Below are positions 6,310-13,438 of a DNA stretch of 14,830 nt, piece after piece; the stretch's first letter is position 1; each line of letters begins with the position of its first letter. Under the pieces are notes generated by a model. It was not told the origin of the DNA and searched no databases. It was given only the letters and a program-made list of their open reading frames with translations. Origin of the DNA: JBIIJL01 sp044233795 (GTDB taxonomy: Bacteria > Pseudomonadota > Gammaproteobacteria > Legionellales > Legionellaceae); assembly GCA_044233795.1 (NCBI GenBank), contig JBIIJL010000055.1, forward strand, positions 1 through 14,830, in the 5' to 3' direction. Both the position numbers and the translations under genes were made by a program.

Positions 6310-7398
6310 ATGTCTGCATTAACTCAACAAGAAATCCTAAGGTATAGCCGCCACTTACCTGTGATTGGGCTAGAGGGACAAACTAAACTATCCAGAGCGC
6401 GCGTGCTTTGTGTAGGCGCAGGTGGGCTGGGTTGTCCTGCACTTCAGTACCTTGCTGCAGCAGGCATTGGTACCATTGGTGTCATGGATGGGGATGTGGT
6501 AGAAATAAGTAATTTACAACGTCAAATTCTTTTCACAGATATTGATATTGGGCATCAAAAAGTTGCGGTGGTTGGTGCGCGATTACAAGCCATGAATCCA
6601 ACACTCACCCTTCACACTTATCCCTTCTTTTTTTCAGAGCAACATCAATCCATATTGACCGAATATGATGTCATTTTGGATGCGACTGATAATTTTAAGG
6701 CCCGTTACTTGCTCAATGCTGCTTCAAGAGCGCATAACATTCCCTTGGTTTCTGCTAGTATTTATCAATTTTGCGCTCAAATCAGTGTATTTAATCATCA
6801 GGGGGGGCCTTGTTATCAATGCTTATATCCAAGCCCTCCCCCAACTGATACCTCACCCAATTGTGCCATAGCTGGTGTCCTTGGCATATTGCCAGGTGTT
6901 GCTGGGACGCTTCAAGCAACAGAAACGATTAAAATGATTTTAGGATTTGAAAAAACCCTCTCTGGAGTCATGTTATGTTTTGACCTCTTATCAATGCGCT
7001 TTCATCAAGTTATCATCCCAAAACAAAATTGTGACATGCATCCGACCCAAAATCCGCAACCCCGGAAGATGACGCTTGATGACACAGTACCAACAGTAAG
7101 CCCCAAAGAGCTATACCAATATATACAAAAAGATAATATCGATTTGGTCGATGTAAGAGAGCCCTATGAGCGTGAGATCTGCCATATTGGAGGTAAGCTT
7201 GTACCCTTTTCAACCTTTGAAAATCACTTAAACGTTTTTAATAAAGAAAAACCCATCATCTGCTATTGTAAGACTGGTACAAGGAGCGCAAAAGCCGCCC
7301 TCTTATTGTTAGGCGCAGGCTTTAAAGACGTATGTTCACTTGAGGGTGGGATCTTACAATACCAAGAGACTGTCGATCCCACCCTCATGCGTTATTAA
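6310..7398 (+). CDS. moeB: MoeB/ThiF-type adenylyltransferase with C-terminal rhodanese domain
   Basis: This cytosolic E1-like enzyme should adenylate the C-terminal glycine of a small sulfur carrier (MoaD, ThiS or similar), preparing it for thiocarboxylation in molybdopterin or thiamine synthesis. The adenylation domain (about 1-240) shows the nucleotide loop GAGGLG (36-41), DGDVVEISNLQRQ (60-72), DATDN (124-128), CYQC (168-171) and NCAIAGVLG (184-192). The rhodanese domain (about 262-362) has the active-site loop CKTGTRS with Cys320, so it can supply persulfide sulfur. MoeB-rhodanese fusions of 360-390 residues are common. The second zinc pair, normally CxxC, reads C241-D-M-H244. The strong promoter and hairpin lie upstream; a weak AGGT (6295-6298) is the only ribosome binding site candidate. 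The carrier partner is not encoded nearby, so MoeB versus ThiF role is undecided. Confidence 0.88.
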   Translation: MSALTQQEILRYSRHLPVIGLEGQTKLSRARVLCVGAGGLGCPALQYLAAAGIGTIGVMDGDVVEISNLQRQILFTDIDIGHQKVAVVGARLQAMNPTLTLHTYPFFFSEQHQSILTEYDVILDATDNFKARYLLNAASRAHNIPLVSASIYQFCAQISVFNHQGGPCYQCLYPSPPPTDTSPNCAIAGVLGILPGVAGTLQATETIKMILGFEKTLSGVMLCFDLLSMRFHQVIIPKQNCDMHPTQNPQPRKMTLDDTVPTVSPKELYQYIQKDNIDLVDVREPYEREICHIGGKLVPFSTFENHLNVFNKEKPIICYCKTGTRSAKAALLLLGAGFKDVCSLEGGILQYQETVDPTLMRY

Positions 7399-7422
7399 AT
7401 CACCCCCTCTCAGAATTCTGCA

Positions 7423-7608
7423 TGACCAATAGTTTGAACTACCGCAAACCTCCATGACAATTTTGGATGATGGTAATTTAACAATGAGCTCTGACAAAGA
7501 CGTCCGATTTACCTTTTTACTAAATATCTTTTTTCTACGCTCATTAACCACGTTTGTCTGAAACACATCTTTTGCCAAATCTATTCCTAATACGCTAACA
7601 TAGTCGAT
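7423..7608 (-). pseudogene. IS110-family transposase N-terminal remnant
   Basis: On the minus strand the reading frame from about 7608 downward gives SVLGIDLAKDVFQ followed by a segment ending in VMEVCGSSNYW. This is the beginning of the DEDD (RuvC-like) catalytic domain of IS110-family transposases, including the first Asp (GID) and the Glu in MEVCG. Homology stops after the YW at about 7426. The remaining 250 or more residues, including the last two catalytic acids and the C-terminal Transposase_20 domain, are missing. No ATG precedes the conserved start, so the fragment is probably not translated. It lies convergent with and 25 bp beyond moeB, and appears to be debris left by a deletion. 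Confidence 0.82.
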
Positions 7609-7671
7609 AGCATTGCCCTAGATTTAACTAACAGATTTTAAGATATGGAGCATCTTTACTTGGAGCGTTGA

Positions 7672-8691
7672 ATGAACTCTGTCAAAGCACGCCTTACCGT
7701 TTATCGATTAAAAACAGCTTTACAATCGCTAATTGCAATTTATCGTTTGCCACAGGAGCATATCGATGCATTTCTTGGTGCCTACGAGCTATTTGACAAG
7801 ACATTGCTTGAAGAAAACGATGAGATAAAAGTCATCCACTACTACCGTGTGCTTAATCATCTCTGTGCAATTGGTGAGGTGGAAAAAATGTACATTCCAG
7901 CGGCGATCGACGTTTCCAAAGGGATCTTCGAAAATCAGATATTATTTGAAACAAAAATGAGTCGCGACTTAAGCATTAAGTCTCAAGATAAAGTATTAGA
8001 TATTGGCTGTGGCAGAGGAAGAGTAGCGGCGCATCTTGCCTCCATCACGGGTGCTAAAGTGATTGGTCTTAATATTGATGAAGTGCAATTAAACAGTGCT
8101 CACAAATTTGCAAGTATTAGTGGGCTCTTAGATAATTGCTTCTTCTTAAAAGCAAGCTTAAATGATCCATTTCCATTTACTGATGCTTATTTTGATGCCC
8201 TCTACCAAATTCAAGTGCTCACTTATTCAAAAAATAAAGCCCAGACATTTGCTGAGATGTATCGTGTTCTAAGACCTGGTGGAAAGCTCTCCTTCCTAGA
8301 CTGGGTCTTGTTAGATAAATTTGAACCTGAGTCAAAGCATCATCGCAACTTATTAAAAAGTATTAAGCCCCTGATTGGCGCAGTTGATACCCCGACTGCC
8401 CATGACATCAAACATGGATTGGAACGCGCTGGGTTTAATATTTTAATTAGTCAAGATGCAAGTGTTGGCGGGCACCAAGCAGACCTCATTGCAAAAGCTG
8501 ATAAGTTCTTCAATCACACAAAAAAAGTCATCCACTCAATGACTAAACTAAGACTGATTCCACAGCATTTCAGGGTGCTCATTGATAGATTCACCCAAGA
8601 TGGTGAAGCCTTCATCGAAGCGGATCGTCTAGGTATTGTGACTACAAGCTTTCAAACGGTTGCAGAGAAACCACTTGATTGCGTCAACTGA
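7672..8691 (+). CDS. SAM-dependent methyltransferase resembling sterol C-24 methyltransferase
   Basis: This 339-residue class I methyltransferase has motif I VLDIGCGRG (108-116), then GAKVIGLNIDEVQL (127-140) and motif III-like RVLRPGGKL (198-206). The GLNIDE(x)Q segment after motif I and the stretch DWVLLDKFEPESKHH (210-224) after the RPGG strand are the pattern I know from Erg6/SMT-type sterol 24-C-methyltransferases (GLNINEYQ, and EWVxTDKYDPNNPEH). The following AHDIKHGLERAGF also fits that family's C-terminal part. Other small-molecule methyltransferases share motif I, so the substrate is not proven; a sterol, hopanoid or host lipid is plausible. TGGAG (7661-7665) sits 6 nt before the ATG. 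The gene is flanked by the IS110 relic and by lineage-restricted genes, and no sterol-synthesis genes are in the window. Confidence 0.78.
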   Translation: MNSVKARLTVYRLKTALQSLIAIYRLPQEHIDAFLGAYELFDKTLLEENDEIKVIHYYRVLNHLCAIGEVEKMYIPAAIDVSKGIFENQILFETKMSRDLSIKSQDKVLDIGCGRGRVAAHLASITGAKVIGLNIDEVQLNSAHKFASISGLLDNCFFLKASLNDPFPFTDAYFDALYQIQVLTYSKNKAQTFAEMYRVLRPGGKLSFLDWVLLDKFEPESKHHRNLLKSIKPLIGAVDTPTAHDIKHGLERAGFNILISQDASVGGHQADLIAKADKFFNHTKKVIHSMTKLRLIPQHFRVLIDRFTQDGEAFIEADRLGIVTTSFQTVAEKPLDCVN

Positions 8692-8788
8692 TGACATCCA
8701 TTAGGTCAAAAAATATCTTCGAGATCTATATTTATACCAATAGTTGTATTATAATCCTTGGTAGTTGCAAGTGAATCAAGGCACAAAT

Positions 8789-9865
8789 ATGCTTAGAGAA
8801 AATCAGCGCAAAATTTACAATCAAGCCTGTGCGGAAGACATGCTTGAAAAAGCTGCCGCCTTATGTGGTAAATCCATTAGCTTCATCTATCCAAAAGAGG
8901 TTACTGATGACCAAGTCGATTTAAGTGCAGCATTTATTGGCAGTGGAGATGGACAAGTACAATACTGGTATACAGGGAAGTCTAAAGAAGGCTTCACAAG
9001 CAGTTTGCGCACCCTCAACAAGGCAAAAGTATATTTTCTGCGGACGGGCCAAAATAATCGGCCAGGCCATTGGCAGACGGTCTATTTTAGCGCGGAGGAT
9101 GGCGGTTGGCTCAGTTATTCGAGCGAAAACAATCATATTAAACTAACAATCAATGATGCTCTAACCACTGAGGGAGAGTCATTGCTTGCACCCTTTGCAG
9201 ATTGGGGAAACAATGATGGACAGTACTCGTTTTTGGTAGTTGAAGCCTCTGACCATATTCTCATCAAGGCGTCCAACTTTTTGTTTGATTGCAGAATGTT
9301 TGGCCATGAGCAGGCTCTTGAAAATTCATTTAGCTCCACACACGCTGCCTTCTATAAATCACTTTTCTTACAAGGTGTTAATGAAAAATTCATAGAGCTA
9401 TTCGACGAGCTTAAAATGAAAACTAATGCCCTTATAGATAAGGGACGTAAAAACAACACCAACCATCTGAAATATACCAACGTCAAACTCGCTGCTGAAA
9501 AATTAGTTTCCTGTTTAGAGCAAGCGCAAAATAAATTTTTTAGCCAGGATATCATCACCCTTAAATCTTTTGAGGACTTTAAAGGCAGATGTAATGCCGC
9601 AATAACCGAAGCGGAAAAAGAATTTAAGAACCATCGCGGATGGCATGCACTTCACCCCATGTTAAAAGGTCTCTTAGGCATACTCGCGGGGATAACGATT
9701 ATCCCCGCGTTGGTTGTGCAGCTCATATCAACACATGGTTATACCGCCACTTTTTTCAGTTGCGATACCAAAACTGATGCATCAATAAAATTACAATCTT
9801 TTAAAGAAAAAACAGAACGTTTATTGTTAAATGTGAACACATCGTCTTGTATGAAGGCGTCTTAA
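8789..9865 (+). CDS. Legionella-type hypothetical protein with hydrophobic C-terminal module
   Basis: This 358-residue protein has no assigned function. Residues 1-180 form a mixed, aromatic-rich domain with GHWQTVYFS (93-101), SYSSENN (109-115) and DGQYSFLVVEAS (143-154). Residues 190-285 are helical and charged, probably coiled coil. Residues 286-340 contain a hydrophobic hairpin (GLLGILAGITIIPALVVQLI, 294-313) followed by HGYTATFF and TKTDASIKLQSF. This last module looks like one that I recall at the C-terminus of many Legionella hypothetical proteins. No signal peptide is present. The ATG at 8789 is preferred over an upstream TTG at 8765 because AAGG (8778-8781) precedes it with 7-nt spacing. 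TATAAT at 8750-8755 is a likely -10 box, with a poor -35. A secreted effector is possible but unproven. Confidence 0.72.
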   Translation: MLRENQRKIYNQACAEDMLEKAAALCGKSISFIYPKEVTDDQVDLSAAFIGSGDGQVQYWYTGKSKEGFTSSLRTLNKAKVYFLRTGQNNRPGHWQTVYFSAEDGGWLSYSSENNHIKLTINDALTTEGESLLAPFADWGNNDGQYSFLVVEASDHILIKASNFLFDCRMFGHEQALENSFSSTHAAFYKSLFLQGVNEKFIELFDELKMKTNALIDKGRKNNTNHLKYTNVKLAAEKLVSCLEQAQNKFFSQDIITLKSFEDFKGRCNAAITEAEKEFKNHRGWHALHPMLKGLLGILAGITIIPALVVQLISTHGYTATFFSCDTKTDASIKLQSFKEKTERLLLNVNTSSCMKAS

Positions 9866-9939
9866 TTTTGCCTTAATGTTCATCTGGTATTCTGCATCTC
9901 TTGTTTCTATCTAATTGCTTTAGAAAGTGGAGTGTGCTC

Positions 9940-11532
9940 ATGCCAAGAATTTTCTCTACCGACGATACAATCCTATTGCCCGACTTTTCTGACCTCATCC
10001 GAAGCAAGTACGCTAGCGCAATGACTCTCGCTGAACAAATTGACAGCGCGCGCGTACAAAGAGTTATTCGTTTATTTCAAAAAGCGATGCTTCATGGCGT
10101 CACCCTCGACAAAATTTTAGGGGAAAAAAGCACTGAAGCGGATAAACAACCCCGTGTCCTTGCTACAATTATCCTCATTATAGAGATCGTAGCAGAGTTT
10201 GGTAGCGATGGTGGCATAGGACGGATACCTCACTTAAGACAAGAAATGTCTAACATCCAATCCTATCTTGCCACACTTCAAAAATTCATTCGGCACGAAT
10301 GCCGGGAACTCACACCCCATGAAGTCTTAAATGAAATTCCAAGCATTTTACTTCCCATCGTGACAAAATTATACCACTTGGCAGATTGTTACTGTCAGAC
10401 AGTCCTCATCGATAAAAAGAGCTTCGTCTCCACAATGGATAGGCTCCCTAGAGATAAACCTTTACAGATTCATCGATTAATAGATAAACATGCTAGAGGA
10501 ATGGATGAGCAATCAGACACTAGTCTCGCGATTTTTATAAAGCAATATAACGATGAGTACTTTCATCATCTTCTACCTATCTATATCAATCTACTTACGT
10601 CAAAGCGAAGTTCGCCTGAAAATAAAATACGAATTCTTGGATATATCTGGATTCGTATTTATGAAGACATCCATTCTGGCCTCGGGTTGTACTCATCAGA
10701 AAGAGCGCAGAATGTGCGCAAAAAATTTACAGACAGCGCTTCTAACAGTGGATATGCTGTTTTGAGACATCTTTTCGTCCATGCGATAGAGCATGAGCGT
10801 TTAAACGATGAATTTGAAATTTTTCTAACGACCAAGCGTCAGATGCTCCTGGAACTTGGTATCAAACTTGTGCAAAGGGTTTTTGATGATATTTATAGCG
10901 AGGATCATTCAAAAACATCTCTTCTCCTTGACCAAATCTCTACATTTTGTGAGGAAACTATCCATAAATGCAAGCTAGGAATTGATCTAAGAGTACCATT
11001 TTCAAGTGCCACATTACGCCAGGTGGCTATAGAGCATAGTCACTTTGCCACTTCTAGCAAATATCTGATCAAACAACTACGGACACTTCAGCGTGATTTT
11101 GAATGCTTCTTTGCAGGCCTTACCAAAGAAGACCAACGTCATTTATTTGGAACATCCTTTCTAAAGCTTAACCCGTGTTTGCAAGAAAAATATGTCCTTA
11201 TCATTACATTTATTCACCATTTTGGAATATATTATGGCTCTTTATTAAAAGACGAAATATTTCAAGTGGTTAACGAAGCTGCCAAGGATATTGGAGGTAT
11301 CGACAACTTAGACGACCAACTCGCATTGATACGCGATATCACCATAGATTGCATTGTGGTTCGAAACAAATCTGTTCATCTTGGCATTGAAAGTGATATA
11401 ATGAACATGGCGTACCGGATAAAGGCAGAAGGTACGTTTGTGATTGACGCATTTTGTGAGGCTGTGCATCAACTGGATGATGGTATGCACGTTAGCCAAA
11501 CGTTCCAGCAAACGAGAGCCCATAAACCATGA
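9940..11532 (+). CDS. Large alpha-helical protein of unknown function with HEPN-like motifs
   Basis: The 530-residue protein has no recognisable named domain and appears almost entirely helical. No signal peptide or clear membrane segment is present. Two RxxxxH motifs stand out: RHLFVH (276-281) and RNKSVH (475-480). The second, in IVVRNKSVHLG near the end of the protein, matches the RNxxxH catalytic motif typical of HEPN nucleases in sequence and position. The motif is short, however, and the remainder is not recognisably HEPN. The ATG at 9940 follows GGAG (9929-9932) with 7-nt spacing and is preferred over the in-frame TTG at 9901. The gene follows the hypothetical gene ending at 9865. No antitoxin-like partner overlaps it; a 104-residue gene follows 76 bp later. 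Function could be a toxin, RNA-binding protein or host-directed effector. Confidence 0.7.
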   Translation: MPRIFSTDDTILLPDFSDLIRSKYASAMTLAEQIDSARVQRVIRLFQKAMLHGVTLDKILGEKSTEADKQPRVLATIILIIEIVAEFGSDGGIGRIPHLRQEMSNIQSYLATLQKFIRHECRELTPHEVLNEIPSILLPIVTKLYHLADCYCQTVLIDKKSFVSTMDRLPRDKPLQIHRLIDKHARGMDEQSDTSLAIFIKQYNDEYFHHLLPIYINLLTSKRSSPENKIRILGYIWIRIYEDIHSGLGLYSSERAQNVRKKFTDSASNSGYAVLRHLFVHAIEHERLNDEFEIFLTTKRQMLLELGIKLVQRVFDDIYSEDHSKTSLLLDQISTFCEETIHKCKLGIDLRVPFSSATLRQVAIEHSHFATSSKYLIKQLRTLQRDFECFFAGLTKEDQRHLFGTSFLKLNPCLQEKYVLIITFIHHFGIYYGSLLKDEIFQVVNEAAKDIGGIDNLDDQLALIRDITIDCIVVRNKSVHLGIESDIMNMAYRIKAEGTFVIDAFCEAVHQLDDGMHVSQTFQQTRAHKP

Positions 11533-11608
11533 AGCGAAACTTAACAGCCATTGTGAGATTGATATTTAAAATATCCTCTCTTCATTAATTTAAGGTGGAA
11601 TTAAAATT

Positions 11609-11923
11609 ATGAAAAAACAACGACCCTTTTTTGCTGAGAGAAATACCACTCTTGCTAATCTTGAAAATACTGCTAAAGCTATTTTAATTCAACATGGGTT
11701 TGACGTGAGAACAAGATTCAGATTCGAGCATCAAGAACAATGTTGTTCAACCATCATTTATGTTGACAGACCAGATCAAGTTGACGCATACGCACGACTA
11801 GCGATTAAAAAAACATTAAATGATCTCGGTAACGCATACAAAATATCACTTACGCTATCTTATATACCCTCTGATGTAAGCGAAGCAGTTGCGTCCAACC
11901 CAGGTCGATTACCTACTCGTTAA
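11609..11923 (+). CDS. Small 104-residue hypothetical protein
   Basis: A compact soluble protein, not recognised as a family. Predicted structure is alternating helix and strand: a helix in LANLENTAKAILIQHGF, a strand pair around VRTRFRF and CCSTIIYVD, a second helix in DAYARLAIKKTLNDLG, and a last strand KISLTLSYIP. This resembles a small two-layer alpha/beta fold. The basic segment RTRFRFEHQEQCC may mark a binding surface. A strong ribosome binding site, AAGGTGGA (11592-11599), precedes the ATG by 9 nt, which supports translation. It follows the 530-residue helical protein by 76 bp on the same strand, so they may share a transcript. Confidence 0.65.
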   Translation: MKKQRPFFAERNTTLANLENTAKAILIQHGFDVRTRFRFEHQEQCCSTIIYVDRPDQVDAYARLAIKKTLNDLGNAYKISLTLSYIPSDVSEAVASNPGRLPTR

Positions 11924-11948
11924 TACAACCCAATTAGGTACAATAGAT

Positions 11949-11990
11949 AGATAACAATAGTTCTATTGTTGTGCGTAAATTATCTGCTTT
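11949..11990 (+). terminator. Weak terminator-like hairpin after the 104-residue gene
   Basis: A perfect AT-rich stem AACAATAG/CTATTGTT (11953-11960 and 11963-11970) lies inside a weaker outer pair AGATAA/TTATCT, which is followed by GCTTTTTTC. This could end transcription of the upstream genes, but the stem is weak and the T-run is detached from the inner hairpin. Confidence 0.3.
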
Positions 11991-12026
11991 TTTCAACCAC
12001 CAAGGCAGCGTGTTAAAAACCTTCTC

Positions 12027-12494
12027 TTAAATTTGGGAGCAAATACTTTTATCCTTTTGCCTGATATAGATCCCAAGGATACAAACCAGAACAGCGCCAA
12101 GTCCTGCGCAAAGGGGAATAAACGCTAATGCGAATTGGTAAACTGCGACACTGTACTGTTTAACACCTTCCTGATTCACAACTCCAGTCCATCGCAATTT
12201 TACCATTCTTCCAATGATGGTATGAAAAAAAGAGCCCCCCGAGCATATTGATACAATTTAGAAACGCAATGGTAACACCTAGATATTGAGATTTAACCAA
12301 AAAAGCGCCTGCGGAAAAGATACTCACCGGATAGCAACATAGAATCCCTATTCCAAACAGCAAACAAGTCAATGAAAGCCAAGCGGCTACTGCCTCCACT
12401 AACAAAACCCAAAAACCAACATCAGGCCAAAACAACAAACTGCAATCATGACATAATCCCCATACCTCTTGCTCAAAAAGGCCAATAACGGCGT
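12027..12494 (-). pseudogene. MFS transporter C-terminal remnant with two frameshifts
   Basis: On the minus strand three consecutive frame segments join into one membrane protein tail. The first is LLAFLSKRYGDYVMIAVCC (near 12490-12420). The second is WVLLVEAVAAWLSL through LNCINMLGGLFF (12415-12230). The third is HTIIGRMVKLRW through FALAFIPLCAGLGAV and IYIRQKDK, ending at the stop at 12027. This corresponds to about the last five membrane segments of a major facilitator transporter. One frame change lies near 12400-12425 and the second in a run of seven A and six C (12224-12240), as seen from the + strand. The N-terminal half is absent and replaced by an IS3-type orfA fragment. The transporter is therefore not functional; the original substrate is not deducible. 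Confidence 0.75.
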
Positions 12495-12633
12495 GTCATT
12501 CTTAATTGATTGCAGAGCAATTTCAAATTTTGCTGCCGATGACCATTTTTTGTTTTTTGCCATAATAACTTCCAAACTAAGGGCTATTATCTCCTAAATT
12601 TTTGAATTTTGGTGGTCTGAATAGTTGGGGTCA
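12495..12633 (-). mobile_element. Left end of an IS3-family element with truncated orfA
   Basis: Reading the minus strand, the element begins at 12633 with TGACCCCAACTATTCAGACC, a typical IS3-family terminus starting with TG. A leader follows with GGAAG, and ATG at 12563 opens a frame MAKNKKWSSAAKFEIALQS. That is the start of an IS3-type orfA helix-turn-helix protein. After about 23 codons (near 12495) the sequence passes into MFS transporter code in the same frame. The rest of orfA, all of orfB and the right end are missing, so this is an immobile relic that marks a deletion junction. Confidence 0.75.
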
Positions 12634-13149
12634 TTATAAAAAGCGTGGAATATCCTGCTCTTGATATCCCTGAAACGCCGTGACAGCTGGCCTAGTGATA
12701 AGGCTTGCTAGTGATTTCATAAGAATAACAAAAGATAGCACAGAGGTTAGGAACGCCGCTATCATATATAGCGCTCCATTTCGAACATGCATTTTTTGGT
12801 CTTGTTCAAAAAGGTCCACTTGGATACCAAGAGCAATAGCCCCTTCAAAAAGAGCTAAACTTAGAAGTGCCGCGGAGGCAATGTTTAAGGCCATTGGAGC
12901 TACACTGGCTCCCATGACCTCATCAAAATAATCGTAGCCATCACGGAGGGGATCAAAAACAGTGATATGCCTAGCTAAGGTATGGACTAAATAAAATAAA
13001 TCATTTTTTTCCAACACTTTCACGACATCTTTCTCTATTGACTGTTCCAAATATAACAGGTGATCAAAATAATTCTGAAAAAAATTTTGCTTTTTATTCG
13101 GTTTTTTGGAGATGGAGCGAGATGTCTGATTAAAAAATTTGAAGGTCAT
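12634..13149 (-). CDS. Two-TM membrane protein, Legionella-type hypothetical
   Basis: This 171-residue protein has a basic N-terminus (residues 1-25, NQTSRSISKKPNKK), a helical middle (26-75) and two hydrophobic segments, about 83-110 and 124-147. The tail contains SLASLITRP and ends DIPRFL. I recall similar short membrane proteins in Legionella but know no function. The ATG at 13149 is chosen because AAGG lies 6 nt upstream on the minus strand. An in-frame start at 13326 would add 59 residues with no clear ribosome site. The stop codon TAA (12636-12634) directly abuts the end of the IS3 relic, so the original C-terminus may have been altered. A TATAAT on this strand (13230-13225) is a possible -10 box, but its -35 is poor. 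Confidence 0.68.
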   Translation of the reverse strand: MTFKFFNQTSRSISKKPNKKQNFFQNYFDHLLYLEQSIEKDVVKVLEKNDLFYLVHTLARHITVFDPLRDGYDYFDEVMGASVAPMALNIASAALLSLALFEGAIALGIQVDLFEQDQKMHVRNGALYMIAAFLTSVLSFVILMKSLASLITRPAVTAFQGYQEQDIPRFL

Positions 13150-13438
13150 GTCACGCCTTATGTTAAAGTTTGAATACAATTGGCATTGTATATCATATAT
13201 ATTATTAAAAATATCCAGTGGCAAATTATACCTTTTAACATCAATAATAATGACAAAACAGCGCATACTCTTACCGTGCACAAAGCAGTAAAACGAGTGT
13301 CTTATGAGGCAAGGTAAATAGGCCATTTATGTTACTTATACCCAATTTAGTTTAATTCCATATCTATTTCATGCTAGGCTGTTTAAATAAGCGAAAGTAG
13401 TCGACTGATTTGGAGTGTTTTTTAAAAAAGGAGAACTA

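Noticed and set aside
8873..9121. GHWQTVYF in the 358-aa protein as the His motif of a CE-clan (Ulp1/C48-like) cysteine protease
   Set aside because: The HW pair is suggestive, but the expected Asp, Gln and Cys residues are not visible in the right order; not enough to name a protease.
11561..11575. GATATTTAAAATATC palindrome between the 530-aa and 104-aa genes
   Set aside because: A 15-nt purely AT-rich palindrome is expected by chance in AT-rich intergenic DNA and has no further support as operator or terminator.
13150..13326. 59-residue N-terminal extension of the two-TM membrane protein
   Set aside because: The sequence is low-complexity in character and lacks a good ribosome site, and an AAGG-preceded ATG at 13149 gives a sensible N-terminus.
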